Shown: one piece after another, positions 1 through 28,865 of the stretch | Layout: every line of letters begins with the position of its first letter | How positions within the stretch are numbered: position 1 is the first letter of the stretch | Assembly: GCF_018143015.1 (NCBI RefSeq) | Contig: NC_054755.1 | Span: 6,744,124-6,808,123, forward strand | Source: Lytechinus variegatus | Taxonomy: Eukaryota > Echinodermata > Echinoidea > Temnopleuroida > Toxopneustidae | Length of the DNA stretch: 64,000 nt | Reading direction: 5' to 3' | Notes under the pieces: model-generated | Databases searched by the model: none | The model's input: the letters and a program-made list of their open reading frames with translations, nothing else | What the model was told of the DNA's origin: nothing | Translations under genes and position numbers: made by a program

Positions 1-1074
1 ATGCTTATTAAAGGGGAAGGTCAACCCGACATGAATTTAGTTTTAATAAAAGCAGAAAAGAGTAACGCATTTTAACGAGGTTTGGCAGAAATTCCCATTT
101 ACCAATGGTTCATGATGTGTTGTATACTTTTTTTCTTTCTGATTAATTGTGTATATGAAATAAATTACATGTATAATATGTATGTGATCATCTTATGATA
201 TATATTATTGAATGAACGAACTGGTAAAATTATCCAATTTCAGAGAATATTACATTAAATGTGTACATGAAGGTCCGATCTGTACATTTATTCCTAATGG
301 CATATGAGAAAACTGCATTGAAAAACCTGCTTTCATACTTCCAACTTTGATAAAATTGTTTGGCATTCTATTTTGTCATTAATAGTACATTTCCATATTT
401 TCCATAAGAGATTTTGCAAAGATGATGCCCCCCCCCCCAGGAAAATCTTTCCTGACACAGTCAGTGGATGAGTAGATGTTTAATTAGAGGTGTACATGTA
501 CATGTATGTGTGGGAACATGCTGAAGGAAGAGGAAGGTGAAAAATTTTAATGATACTTTGGAAAGCGTGATAGACACACTTTCAAAGCTTCAATTACACA
601 TTCTAGGCCTATACAGTAGGATTTGGGTTGCACATTGGAAAGTCTCGCTCTGTGAATTTTATATAGTTTAGTTGATTTTGGGTTAGTTAATATGACATGT
701 AGATGCCTTGTGCTTCCCAGATTTAGACCAAAATTTCTGCAGATGTACAGTAGTTACATACAATGTACATGTATAGTCAATGTATTGAAGGGGATTATTA
801 CACACTTGCCTGTACATGTAGGTCTACACCTATATTATGTACTTGAAAAATTAAGCTACTAGGTAATTGCAAGGGGAAAATTTAGAAAAAAACCTGGTGG
901 TATTGGACAATATTAACTAAAAAAAAAAATCTACCAAGCTCTGGCTGAACCTAAATCTTATAGACCTTCTGAATTATAAAAGTTGAGCAATTGATAAAAA
1001 AAGTGTGACATTGATAAAATACATGTACTACATGTAAAAATGTCTACTGTGTGGATTGGCTTGTCTTTGTGATC

Positions 1075-1207
1075 CAGGCCTTGGTCCCGTTTCATAAAGA
1101 CTTGTTATACATTAACAAGTTTACCGTCGGCCAATCACATTGCATGATTTTAGTAGCTTTAAACAAACTGTTGCAATTTTTCTAAGTTTTATGGAAACAG
1201 GCCCCTG
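1075..1207. repeat. Palindromic MITE, TTTCATAAA type
   Basis: The left end reads CCCGTTTCATAAAGACTTG. The right end reads AAGTTTTATGGAAACAGG, its diverged reverse complement. The inner part has the CCAATCA core seen in the other copies. No coding capacity. Confidence 0.7.
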
Positions 1208-1232
1208 GACAACGGCCCTGGTGTTTGTTGCA

Positions 1233-1716
1233 CAGTAGGTGGTTTCAAACCACTTCGATCACAAGAATCCCCGTTAAATTACGAGAACATTTTAAGGCTA
1301 AAAAAATACCCGTTAATTATTCCTGCATTCATACCCCCCCGAAACACATCCTTCGGGATAAGTTCCCGAAGTTACGAGCATGCGCAGTATGGTCTGATAA
1401 GCAGGCAAGGCGCGAGATTCAAAATCACTAGCCCAGCAGCCACCCACGCCGCCGCGCCCAACGACACACTGGGCTAAAAGTTCCCGTAATTTGCTTTCAC
1501 ATCGCCAAATAACCAGCGACCTTGGAAAAATCCCCACGAAAGTTCTCGTAATTTCACCAAGTACCTACTATTTAGCGGGTATTTTCTTTTGGGGAAATTA
1601 TGCGTAGTTTGCTTTCACATTACCAAAATACCTGGTATTTTCTGATCGGGGTAAATTTCCCGATCAGAGAATACCTGGAACTGGCGAACTTCGAGGCGGT
1701 CTGAAACCACCTAGTG
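1233..1716. mobile_element. Terminal-inverted-repeat element, about 484 bp (family A, copy 1)
   Basis: Begins CAGTAGGTGGTTTCAAACCA and ends with the reverse complement of CACTAGGTGGTTTCAGACC. The inside is locally GC-rich (1430-1470) and holds no transposase. A diverged second copy lies at 16994-17562 (shared GAGCATGCG, GCGACCTTGGAAAAATCCC and TTCTCGTAATTTC blocks), which shows this is a dispersed family. Confidence 0.75.
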
Positions 1717-3245
1717 TCACATCCACATGCAGCTGTTTGGAGAGAAAGTTATCAAATAGAGTCTGTTTTTTGAGACTACACATAATATTCAAAGGCATCG
1801 TGTGATTTTGGCCAATGATGGTGAAATACAAACATTGGTTTGTTTGGATGATCCAACAACTACAGTATGCAGGTCAAATGCTTGGCAATTATTTTGTTTG
1901 AATACTTTTATGGTTCGATTTTAATAATGCTTGTTGGAAATGATGACTGGACCCCTATTGATTAATATATTTTCATTTTTTATATTTTGTTGCTTTTTCT
2001 TTATTTATCATGCTTTTGATTTCCTTATTTAATTTTAGATACATCTGAACACTAAAGATTTTGTAGAATGTTGAACTACACTGCAATGTCACAGTAAAAA
2101 TAGGTGTAATAACAATGCAATTGTAAAAAAAAGTATTATTAATTATGCATAAATATTATTGAATAGTTATACGAGGGAGGAAGAACTCTTTTTGTAAAAG
2201 TTGTTAAATGTCAAAATGTAGATTGATGAATTTCCATTGCTAATGTCATGGTAAAAGTCAAACACTAAATGGTATGCCTCCACACACCAAAATAAAGAAT
2301 ATGCTTTTTCTGAATCAAGACAACATACCATATAATTTCTCCTAGGTACAGTGTAGACATAGTAATAACCCCCTTTCTATATGAATTACAGGTATATATA
2401 CTTGTAATAATTTTTATTCATATACATATAGCTGCGTATTTCATATTTTTCTACTTTATTAGCCCCCTTTTTGAATAGATACATGTATGTGTGTATTAGA
2501 AAAGTATTAAAATTATTCAAAGGGATACAGTACACAAGCACCCAATCCGATTTAATGGATAAGGCATAAACATTCATTTCTGAGTGAACAAAACTCTGAA
2601 AGCTACATGTATATGCAAACAACACCTGTATGTGATGAATGGGAACTGCCCTTGGAAGTGGATTGTCAAATTGCATTAAAGAGATCTGAATATACAACTC
2701 CTTTGCATTTTGCAAAATATCAAGTCATGAAACTGTCAGAATACAATTATGAGGATTTCAGTTGGAAATGATAAATAACTAACTCGTGCATACATTTGGA
2801 TATGACCCAAATTCCAGCGCTATTGTTATCATTGTTTATCAAAAGAGTCGGAAGGAATGATATATACAAAATAGTCATGAACAAGGGTTGTTGATCATTT
2901 TATGAGGCAGAAATACAATGTAGATGCTCTGATTGAAATGAGTCTCCAGAATTTTTATTGTCATGTTTTTATTTTCAAAATTTGATACAATGAACGTTAG
3001 CATCATTATTTGGTGAATGAATAAGTTTTACAAGAAGTGGAAACCGTGATTGATATTTCATGTATGTAAAACAGGGTGATCAGAGAATGAGGGGGGGGGG
3101 GGTGAATTGAAGATAGGTGCCCCCCGAGAAAAACTGTTTTCTTGGGAGAGCTCTACATGTTGCAGCTGGTAACTATTCCAGAGGAAATGAAGGGGGGGTT
3201 GACTTGATGTAGAAGTATAAATAAACATTTCATTGCATGCTATTC

Positions 3246-3732
3246 AGGGGGAAGTTCACCCTAACAAAAAATTTATTGTAAAAATCATAAGAAATATTGC
3301 CGAAGGTTTGAGAAAAATTCATCAAAGAATTAAAAAGTTAGAATTTTAATTATTTGATTTGTGATGTCATATGCGAGCAGCAATCCTTCATAGCGAAAGG
3401 TGAAAAATAAATGAAATGCCATTTTCTCAGAAATTTGAAAATGGTTTTTACTGCACCTTTTGTACATCAATAGACAAATTATTTCACACCCAATCATGAA
3501 TAGAAAACATAAAGTCATCAGGAACCATTAAAAAAAATGAAATTAATGCATTTTGATTTTATATTGCATACTATGGGGCAGCTGCTCATGTATGACTTCA
3601 CAAATCCAAAACTTCAAATTCTAATAACTTTCTTAATCTTCAACAGTTTTTCCTCAAACCTTCACCAATATTTTTGTTATTTTTTCTGCTGTTTTTACAA
3701 CAAACTCTTCTTCAGGGTGAACTTCCCCTTTA
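3246..3732. mobile_element. Foldback MITE with AGGGGGAAGTTCACCCT ends (family B, copy 1)
   Basis: A 487-bp element whose two arms are long imperfect inverted repeats: left AGGGGGAAGTTCACCC, right GGGTGAACTTCCCCT followed by TTAA. A full second copy is at 30778-31271, with TTAA on both sides; decayed copies are at 28866-29332 and near 39115. No ORF of note. Confidence 0.85.
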
Positions 3733-5177
3733 ATTTTTCTGAAAACATTGGCAAGGAAACTTCTAAAAGGTTAATCAGAATAGAAAGCAAGAAGAGTAGA
3801 CAGAATTCAACTACAAATTACTCCTCACCTTTATACTTTAACCATGTACATGTAGGCTACATTATATGTTCTTGAGAAGAACACTGCATTTGTCTGGTAT
3901 GCATAATGAACATGTTTCCTGCTACATAGGCCTACATGTATGTATATGTCCAATGTAGTTGTGTGGCCATGACATTGGGGCAAATATGTAGATGATCATG
4001 CATGCATGATTCGTTGGTTGTTGATTATTTTATCATTGTTCATCATCCACTCCATGCATTGTTAATTTTATTATCAACTTACAAATGATGGTATTGCATT
4101 GTTCGTGTCAAGTTTGTGCTTGTACTACTGTTGATGCAATTTGCCCTTGAATGTTCCTGTGGTTACCACACAAACATGTAAATTTCATTGATAAAATATG
4201 AAAATAGAATTTGTATGTTTGTTTGACTTTCTGATATGCAAATATTGGCAGTTGTGATTACAGGTACTTTACATTATTCTTTGATTGTGTTAAAAAAATA
4301 ATCTTCTTTACATAGTTCTGGGTGTGGTTACAGAAAATTTATTTTGATATTCACCGTTAAAACAAAATTGTCCCCCCCCCCCTTGAAATGATGACCTTTA
4401 TTCTATTTTTATTTATTTTTTTGCTTGTCAATTTTGGAAAAAAATGTACTTAATTTTTTGTTGAAAACCTTCCTTTTTTTTTTGCTTGTCAAATTGTTCC
4501 TCTGGAAAATGTGCCCCCCCCCTTTTTGAAAATCCTTGATCTGCCCCTGGTAATATTGAACAAAATCAGAACAAATAATTGTGTATATGTTGGTATTTTC
4601 TGTATGAGAAAAACGTAAGATACATGTAATTTCCTTTTAGACTGCAATGAAATTTTAAAAAATGAAAATAAACACAATATATAAGAAGATATACTGTATC
4701 CAAAGCCACACATGTACAGTGGCACTGCTTACACACAACATACATGTAATGCACATTCTTCGCTCCCAGGGGATCGTTTTCTATTGCAATATAATATATG
4801 ATAAAAATCAGTATTTCCATTGTATAAATTTGAGGGGCAAACTTTTTGTGGAAAAGACAGATCTTTTCTGTTTTTGACGGATAAGCCAGTCAAAACTTTG
4901 TTTGGCCATAGAAACTGTTAATTCACATACATGTATCCCCTTTCAAAACCAAAACCTATATGTATCACCCTGTAACCAAGGTCTTCCAAAATGTCACATG
5001 ACTCTACATTACCTATGTCTCTTTTGCTTTCTATGGCTTTCTTTTTCAATGAGTATAAAGATTTTTTTTTCATTATATGGATTATGTGAACTCTAAATAT
5101 TGTAATGTGCTTAGTATTTCCATTATTGTGAATTAAATTCAACCAACCCTTTGCATGTGAATATTGAATAATTGCAT

Positions 5178-5413
5178 AGGGGCTATTCCACGGTTACTCA
5201 CGTTACATTTGGAGACACCTTGACTCATACTTGGAGCTGTAACTCCATTATTATTGATAGGAACTAAACATCTCCGTATCACAACAAAGTACACAGTCTG
5301 ACTATCCTTTGTATAAAAACAAAACTTGGGAAATTCTATTATGCTCCTGGCAAATCTTTGGAATGTGTCGGTTACTCACGTTACAGATTTGTCCCAACCT
5401 GTGGAATTGCCCA
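5178..5413. repeat. Short TIR element with TTCCAC ends
   Basis: Left end GGGGCTATTCCACGG; right end CCTGTGGAATTGCCC, roughly its reverse complement. The block CGGTTACTCACGTTACA occurs near both ends in direct orientation. The ends resemble those of 27477-27682. Confidence 0.55.
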
Positions 5414-5637
5414 TATGAACATTTAAACTGAACAATTGGATTGTAATTCTGTTTCTTCCTCATCTTCGGATCAGTGAAGCAATGAACTGCAAAAGCATTA
5501 TCTTTGTAATAATTACTGGAAAGTAGAGACTTGTTGCAATTTAAACAGAGGGGTAAAAAAATGCAGTGAGAACAATTTGCCCACGGTTCCTTTAAAATCA
5601 TTTAGGCAAAAAGTTAATTTAGTATATTTTTTAATGG

Positions 5638-5911
5638 ATCGTTGTGGCCCTCCGAATATGAAATAGTTGGTCATGAGTTTGAATCTCAGCCATCGCAGGA
5701 TTTCCTTCAGCAAGAAATTTACCCACATTGTGCTGCACTCCACCCAGATGAGGTAAATGGGTACCTAGCAGAAATTTATTTCTTGAAATGCTACCACACT
5801 GTAAAAGGCTGCGGGGCTAAAGCCAGGGTAATGATACCTAATCGAGCGCATAGGGATGTATATGGAAGTAATATGCACTACAAGCATGTTGGTATTATTA
5901 TTACTATTATC
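5638..5911 (+). mobile_element. tRNA-derived SINE, old copy
   Basis: Diverged copy of the SINE at 14866-15134: TTGTGGCCCT head, TGAGTTTGAATCTCAGCC (decayed B box), then CCTTCAGCAAGAAATTTACC, GTGCTGCACTCCACCCAG, AAAGCCAGGGTAATGATA and a TTATTATTACT tail. Sits immediately upstream of a kinase exon. Confidence 0.8.
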
Positions 5912-5942
5912 AATTTATTTTTACTTTTGTTAATCTTTCCAG

Positions 5943-21538
<15,596 letters not shown>

Positions 21539-21654
21539 TCTTTCCTCACATCAACATCAACATCATCATCTAACTTTCTGAGCCATCAGTGTCCTCTGAA
21601 CGATCAGTGTCATTGGTGTCATCGGACCTGTACATCCATGAGTAAGCCATGGCA

Positions 21655-21995
21655 CGGATTCTTCTACGAACAATCTTTGGTTGAATGTTGTAGAAGTGGT
21701 TTCATTGGTAATAACACTGAGGTGACCACTGTGATCAAGTCAAGACATGGATTCTGCTCTGAAAAACCATCGGCAGATGTTGCAGAAGTGATGTCAACGG
21801 CAGTAAACTCGATGTAGAATACCATAACCAAGACATTCTTCTACGAACAATCATCGGCTGATGTAGAAGAAGTGTCAGCGGCAGTTCTACAAATAAAAAT
21901 CATCAGAAAGTGCAGAAGTGGTGTCAGTGGCAGTTCTTCTAAGAACTATCATCAGCACTGGAAGAAACAAGTCGGTTCTATCATACAGCAGCCAA
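21655..21995 (+). repeat. Imperfect tandem repeat just after the kinase stop codon
   Basis: A motif of the form ATTCTTCTACGAACAATC ... ATGTTGTAGAAGTG ... GTCA..GGCAGT recurs about four times (near 21655, 21746, 21832, 21900) with drift. Units are roughly 60-90 bp. Short inverted TTCTAC/GTAGAA pairs inside each unit could pair in RNA. Confidence 0.55.
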
Positions 21996-24865
21996 CACAT
22001 TGATTCTACAAGCAATCACCAAAATGTCAAAGAAGTGCCTTGGTAGCAAGATGCAGGAGGCTTCTCTGCTTCAGTCATGTCATCATATGAAGGTTACAGG
22101 GAAGAAAGAATATCTTTGAATGATCAGAGATAGTGATGTCATCGATGATGTCAGCAGAGAATGGCATCTTGAGGCTTCTTCTTTGCTGCAGTTATAGCAT
22201 CAAACAGCTCATGGATCATGCCGTGTGGGGAAGGAAAGCTTTTTGAGGAATACCGTTGAATACTATACAAGATGGATTGTGATGTCATTGATGATGTCAC
22301 CAGATAAGTGCTAATATTCTGAAAGAGCACAAAAATGACATGCTGTGAACAAAGACATGTAATATGTGCTTTGAAATGTCTCAACAGCCAATTCTGTCTG
22401 GTTCTGGAAAGAAATTAGTGTCTTCTTTGATGGCAGTTTGTTCCTGTAAGACATCAATGTGTGCCCTCCGCTTTCGTAGAAGAATTGTAGCCATGGTAGA
22501 CAACTTTGTCAGGAATCGTCAGCTTGAATGAGAACAGGTGTCTTCTTTGAAGCAAAATTAGCTGGAAAGGATTAATGTGTCACCATGTAGGATACTTTCA
22601 GACACAAAAAAATATTAGGAGCCAAAAAATGATTGCTGTGTCTGTTTGCTTTTGTAGCACATTGACAGCCACAATAATGATGTGTGTGGTTCAAATGCCT
22701 TATCGCAACTCTACTGCCGCATATTGTAACATGCGGGATTGCTACAACATGGAGTCACAGCTGATAGTCTACGAAGATTGCAACGGCTCTCGTTCTTCTC
22801 AACCTACAATTGCAGATAGGCCTAAATACTGTGCTACTGGGAGAGTAGCTACATTTGACGATTGTAGGCGTAACTCGATTGAGTTATAATAACGACATTA
22901 AGACAAAGCCTTCTGCGACTTTGTGCATGTTTGAGAAAGGAATGGTTGTCTCGCAACAATTTTATTAAGAAGATAAGGGTTCCTAATCTTCATTTTCAGG
23001 TAGAATGCCATGCGATCATATCTAATAACTAGGTTTATTGCCTAAATGTAGCTTTGTCATGATACTATGTAATATGACAAGTTGTTATTTCATTACTGAA
23101 TCATTTAACTCTTCTTACTCTTCTTTCTCTCAATGTAATGGAATTTGCACCCAGCGGAACAGATGAGGGGGAGCCACTAGTCTGCTGTGCAAACCCTTCA
23201 CTCGTGTTAAGGGTCTGAATGTGCAGCCTATAATGCCTTGTGTACTGCAGGCCCTCTTGATCCAGCAAGTTTCATATGTGATAGTCTTTGTGTGGAGACC
23301 CGCTTGTTGATCAAAGTTTCAATTAGGGTCTGTGCCTGCAGACTAAGGATCCATAGTGTATTGATACATTACTTGTACTTAGTAATATGGAGCCTAAGAA
23401 TTACCAGTGTACTGAGTAATATACACTTTATAAGCCATCCATTTCACATGCAGGTATTTCCACATATTTTAGATTAAGGCTTCCAGGGCAAGGTTCAGGG
23501 GGGTGTTTCACAAAGACCTAAGAGTGACTCGACATCTCACCTTCCTAGTTATCACACATCTCTGCATTGGTCAGATCATGTTCTGAGGATGTGCACTGTG
23601 TGTATGTACATCATTGAGGTTATGCTGAAGTACTAAAGCTGGGATAATGATATCCAAGTCCTTGGCGGGGCATAAAGATGTTATTTCATAACATTACATG
23701 CAGTATACCAGTAATCATGAGTTTGTTGGCACTTACACACAATATGAAGTCACCCTTGATTTTTCGTGAAACAGACCCCTGTCCCTCAACCTTCTGTTTC
23801 GTCATAACTGAGTTGGAGTGTTCTCTCAATGTTTCATGATTTCCTCGTAGTATGTGTGTTGTGTAGAAGAAAAAACTTGTTATGGTTTTATTTATTCATT
23901 TTTTCAAACATTTTGATATTGCAAACCTGAATCTCATATCATATTCACTTTATAATATTCACAGAGCTGTTTGCATACAGTATCAATTTCTCAGTTGCAA
24001 TAAGTCATTTGCCCCACAGAGGTTTGTGACCCATTATGAAGATGTTTTATTCTTCCTTTTCCAATATTAAAGAGTGATCTGGAGTAGCCTTAATACATCA
24101 GTATGACATATATCATAAGTGCTATTAATATTCATATTATTGATATTATTCCTGAATTTAATTGGACCCTTGTTGGTCAGATCACCCCCTTTAAATTTTC
24201 ATAATTGTTATTGTTAAGCTGTTTCTGAACCAATTTTGTTTTAACAATTGACACCTGTATCTTGAATTTAGGAACTAACATCAATACACATTGATGTGGT
24301 CATTTTCATTAAAGTGGACAAAATCAGTGAAATATCCAAAGCCAATTTCCCCCTTGAGTTGAATTTAAACTTTAAATTTCAAGTATTATGCAATAATCAG
24401 TTGTGTGTGATATTAATTATCCAATTCAGTGATCATTACATAACAATACAAAACAAACAGTCTGCAAGAGGATATCAATATTATAATATAGTATTTGTCA
24501 TACTATGGTTCCAAATAAGAAATCCTTGCACAAGGTATCAATCAGGGGATCACAGCTAGGAATTCCTGTTGTTTTCAATTGTCAATGGTTTCTGTGGTAA
24601 TAAATTACTTTGACGTTATTTGGTACTCTATGAAATAATATAAGTTAACAATCAAATTGTCCATGTATGTATATATTACATTCTCTTTGGGATTGTTGCT
24701 ATCTATTGTAAGATGAGAATATTTTTCAAGAATATTTTTCTTTTTTTTAAATGATTTTTCTACCGTCAAAGATATATAATCTCTTGAACAATTCACTACT
24801 TCTTGATAAAAAAATTTCATGTCAATTTATCCAGAACTTTTCTAAATTTGATTATGTCATGTAGG

Positions 24866-25233
24866 AATGTTGTGGTGTAGTGGTTCTCACTCTCGCCTTT
24901 TAATCAGTGGGTTGTGGGTTTGAATCCCAAGTTCCCAACAATGGCATTATTTCCTTCAGCAAGAAATTTTCCAACATCCTGCCGTGCTCAACCCATGTGA
25001 GAAAAATGGGGACACCAGTCCCATAACACAAAGGTTAGCGATTGATCATATGCTTGATTTTCATGATTGATTGTACATTGTAGTCAATGCAATCAATCAG
25101 AAAGATATTCTTCCACAGTGATTGCTAAGCTTTGTGTTACGGGCCAGTGGAAGGAATTTATTATTTGATATGCAGTGTGCATAACAGCTACTTAAAGCCA
25201 GGGCAATCTTGCTGTATCCTTGCGGAGTGCTTA
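24866..25233 (+). mobile_element. tRNA-derived SINE split by a 124-bp MITE
   Basis: Head TTGTGGTGTAGTGGTTCTCA, decayed B box GGTTTGAATCC, CCTTCAGCAAGAAATTTTCC, TGCTCAACCCATGTGAG, then the insertion at 25020-25143, then the SINE resumes and ends with AAAGCCAGGGCAAT. CCAGT is present on both sides of the insertion. Confidence 0.85.
25020..25143. mobile_element. CCCGTAACA-type MITE (family C, copy 2), 5-bp target duplication
   Basis: Ends CCCATAACACAAAGGTTAGC and, on the opposite strand, CCCGTAACACAAAGCTTAGC. CCAGT flanks at 25015-25019 and 25144-25148 form the target-site duplication, so the element boundaries are certain. No coding capacity. Confidence 0.92.
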
Positions 25234-27476
25234 GAGACTTCTGATAAAGAAAGTTATAAGCTCTATAACAACTTGGTGGGCCAATCAGTCCACATCAGTT
25301 TCATATTTTTGGTGGCCTGCAACGCAAATTTGATGGCCCTAAAACTATATAAAATATTACAATTGATTAAAATCTTTGGTAGCCCAACTGGGCCACCAAG
25401 TGTGGTCTTTTACAGAATTTTGGTGGCCCGACTCTCATTTTTGGTTGTCCCGGGCCACTGCTAATTTCAAGCCTGTCTATAAGCACTTATGATAATCTTT
25501 TTGCAGTTGGCTATGTGACCATTTCATATCAAATTGATTACAATAAAATTGATAAATTCAGTAATTCCAGGAGCATAAGAGAGCAAAAATGACATCAAAA
25601 TTTGATTGACAGCAAGAACGGTACAGCAATTTCCAAAATGAAATTTTCCATTTTTTATCATGCTTGAATTAAAAGTAGATTAAAATAAAAGAAATGGGTA
25701 TCAAAATTAATATTTATTTATATGGAATGGATCAGATATTTATTTTCTCGTGAGAGAAGTAGTGAATTGTTAAAGCCTTCAACTGAATGTACTTTGCATG
25801 AAGCTGTATGCAGCGGATTTGAGTAACCAAATATGAAGCAGCATTATTTTGACCTTTTGAGACTAGAATTTATACATATATGTTTTATTTTATTGATTAT
25901 TCTGTAATACGCAGTTGGCCCCTTGCAGGCTTTAATATGTAAGATTGTGTGTTCATGTTTATTCTTTGAATAATTTTGTCTATTTTCTTGTTTGGAATTT
26001 GGTTTGTATTCTTTTCTTTGCACAAAATTATTCAGAGTGCTGCATTAGTACCATCTTTCATAAAACTTCTAATCAACGACAATCTGCAAGCTAATGTTGT
26101 AAGCTTCTGAATTGATGCAATTTGATTGGTCGAAACTGCATTTGTTGCAGAATGCATGTTTGAAAACAAGTTTTATGGGAAATTTGTCTAGGTCCAGTTT
26201 TGAATATAGTTTTATTCTGTAATGATATTTTACGGAGTGTTCCGAATGGTCTCAATAAAAGGTATTTTTGTTTTTTTCATTTCTGTGTGCAAGAAATATC
26301 TCCTTCCATTAGTAATACTAGTTTTTTCAAATGTTCAACTTCTCTTTGAAGTATGAATTAACTTATTTTATATAACGGTGGTGCATGTCACTTTAAATGC
26401 ATTTAATCCTCTTTTAGGCGTAAAAGAACACACAATTAAGAACATTAAAATTTATCCTTTGAATATATTGACAATGATCAGATTTCTATCATTATGTGTA
26501 ACTTGTATGCAAATCAGTTTGTACATTTTCTGATTCTTGAATGAAACAGATATATGATCCGAGTGGAAACCTACATGTATTTTGTACCGAGTAATTTTTA
26601 TGGTATTTATCTTTAATATGTAATAAGATATTTTGATATGTACATGTATAACTCCAGAAACTCAAGTGTGAGGAGATTTATTTTGTATTGTAGGATTGTA
26701 GGGACGCTTCATGCCGCTTTTGACATTGTTTTTCTTAATTATTTATAATTATTCCATCAAAATTTATTTCATTATACAGGTAAGATCTTCAAAGTGTAAC
26801 AATTTATTTTTCTTGTTGTAGTCTGAATTTTTATTTTGGTTGGTCTGTTTGTTATTACTAATTATTCAATTTGCTTGCATGGTTAGAAATTGAAACCTTT
26901 TTTTGTAATATTACTCATGTTCTTGACAATTATTGTCTGCTTACCTCATTTAAGTAACTTTTCTTTGTTCCTTAGAAGATATAAGAATATATATACATAC
27001 AAGATCATCGAATTAACCTTTTTTCTTGATTCTAGGTTTTCCCCTGAGTCAAAATATAACAATTTGAAAATAGTTTCCATTTATTTATTTCCATTATTGT
27101 TAGATTATGTAAAACTGTGATATAGGGATGATGGGAGAGATTGTAGATTTGTAGAAAATACTGAAGGGATAGTTCCTTTGTTGAAAGGAAGTATATTTCT
27201 TATTTTTTGTAGGAATGATGTGTCAGAGATTAAGAAAACATTGGTTTGCAGCATGCACAAAATACAATAATTTTTTTTGTCGGCAATAGAGTTTGTTTGC
27301 AGTTTAGATGTTAATAGTAACAAATAACCTATGAAAATTTGCAGCCCTGTGGTTATCGCTCTATGTCATGAAGCCATCGAAACAATATTTTGCATTTCTA
27401 TGTTATTGCATTTTGTGACTTCTTCCATGAGATATCAATATAAAGCTTGATATTGAAATGCGCTTATTTAAATATA

Positions 27477-27682
27477 GGGCAATTCCATAAAATGATCAAC
27501 CTTTTTGTACATCCGACCCCCATTTTACTTAAGTCTTACTTCACTTCATGAACTGACCAAGTCATGGTCATTTGAGAAAATTACAGACTGTCAACAGAAC
27601 AAGAAATCAGAGACAGAAAATTTCATGAAGGTCCCACATATATGTATAGGGGGTCGGACTTACATATTTTATGGAATTACCC
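27477..27682. repeat. MITE with GGGCAATTCCATAAAAT ends
   Basis: Left GGGCAATTCCATAAAATGAT, then CATCCGACCCCC; right GGGGGTCGGACTTA, then ATTTTATGGAATTACCC. Clean inverted arms of about 40 bp with a short spacer in each. Confidence 0.8.
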
Positions 27683-28865
27683 AGGATTAACTTTGAATTT
27701 AGCCCAGAGTTGATTAATCTTAAAGGCCCGAGAGATAGGTTAACATTAGCCTGTGAATTAGAATTGACTCACCTTTGTGTACCCTGGGCCATGTTTCATA
27801 ATACTTATTTATTTTTCTGGGACATTTCTTATTGAAACCATTACTCTATTTTTGGATACCCTAACGAAACGTGCATTGAATATTTGGATGTCCATAAACT
27901 TAGCGCTGTGATGGTTTGTGAAAAGGGTCCCTGATGATAGATTATCAAATTTAAGTGCATTGAATTCAAAATTACATTAGGGTTTCACAAGAGCAGAAGT
28001 AAATTAGGCATAATCTCAAAAATATTGTTTTATTTGTTGATACTTTTCCCAATGTAGTTTATGGCAAGTCCAAGAACTAGATAAACATTTTTATTTTAGT
28101 GTGACTAATAAGCGTCATCTTGAGTTTATGATACTATAAATAGGAAAATATATATAAGAGATCAGTATTTGTTTTGTTTTTATTTGCTTTGCTCGATGAT
28201 TGATTCTGTTTTCTTTCTCCTGTCATGTTTTCATACAAATCAAAACGTAGTTGGAAGAAAACTATTGTAATTATTTTTGTCAAAACTGGTAATGTACAAA
28301 TGAAGAACTGACGATGAAATGACCCTTTGTTTTGTGTCTTATTTTGTGTAGTCTGTGTCTATATGTTTTTTGAACAGTGTGTCGACAGGTTATTTTATGG
28401 TATTTAGTAGTTAATTCTGTTGGAGGGGTGGGGATACAAAGAGTTATTGGAGATGAGAGTGTGCAGTAGATAACTTTTAAACTCATAATCAATTTTAATA
28501 GAGGCTTTGGTGAAAAGGCTAAGCATGCATATTTTTAATTCAAAGATTTCCATTTTGAATATATCAACTATTTTCTTAGAATATATCAACTAATTTTCCT
28601 GAATAGGTTGCCCAATCGAAAGACATACCTGAAAAGTATCACTTATACACATATATTAGCTGGGGAGTACCCCCTCCCCCATTTCCATGCATCGAGTGAT
28701 GCCATTCCTAAGCATTCATACTTGAAAGAAAAAAAAAACCTTGCATATTCTTTGTAAATTCTCAAATTGTATACATTAACTCGTTTTCACAAGGATATGG
28801 TGTCTGTAATGGGAGTGGCTGAATCAAGTTTGAGAATGAGATGTGTGTAGAACAAGGCCAGAATT

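Larger units (their letters stand above)
1..5942. other. Upstream intron or 5' flank of the kinase gene; no exon recognised
   Basis: I see no kinase exon and no other coding exon here; short ORFs are AT-rich and unlike any protein. The stretch holds poly-C/poly-G runs (about 428, 3090, 4372, 4515), numerous TACATGTA palindromes and several inverted-repeat elements listed separately (1075-1207, 1233-1716, 3246-3732, 5178-5413) plus a SINE (5638-5911) ending about 30 bp before the first visible exon. As the first exon in the window starts at kinase subdomain V, this is most simply an intron of the same gene. Confidence 0.6.
21539..26280 (+). other. Probable 3' UTR and downstream region of the kinase gene
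   Basis: No coding exon seen after the stop at 21538. AATAAA occurs at 21892-21897 and, in better context, at 26254-26259 followed by a T/GT-rich stretch, so the UTR may be short (about 0.4 kb) or up to about 4.7 kb. Within it: imperfect repeats (21655-21995), a MITE with TTTCAC-type ends (23499-23783), a SINE with nested MITE (24866-25233), a GGGCCACCAA-rich stretch (25270-25465) and a MITE at 26045-26185. Confidence 0.5.

Noticed and set aside
3537..3875. 112-residue ORF near 3.6 kb
   Set aside because: Falls in the right arm of a foldback MITE, and similar frames occur in other copies.
1..5942. Search for the missing ATP-binding exons of the kinase
   Set aside because: I looked for glycine-loop and VAIK-type coding segments between splice signals and found none I could support; they are probably left of the window.
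22575..22889. 104-residue ORF after the kinase stop, Cys-rich
   Set aside because: Lies in the probable 3' UTR; no signal peptide of good quality, no family resemblance, and the length is not unusual for chance in this stretch.
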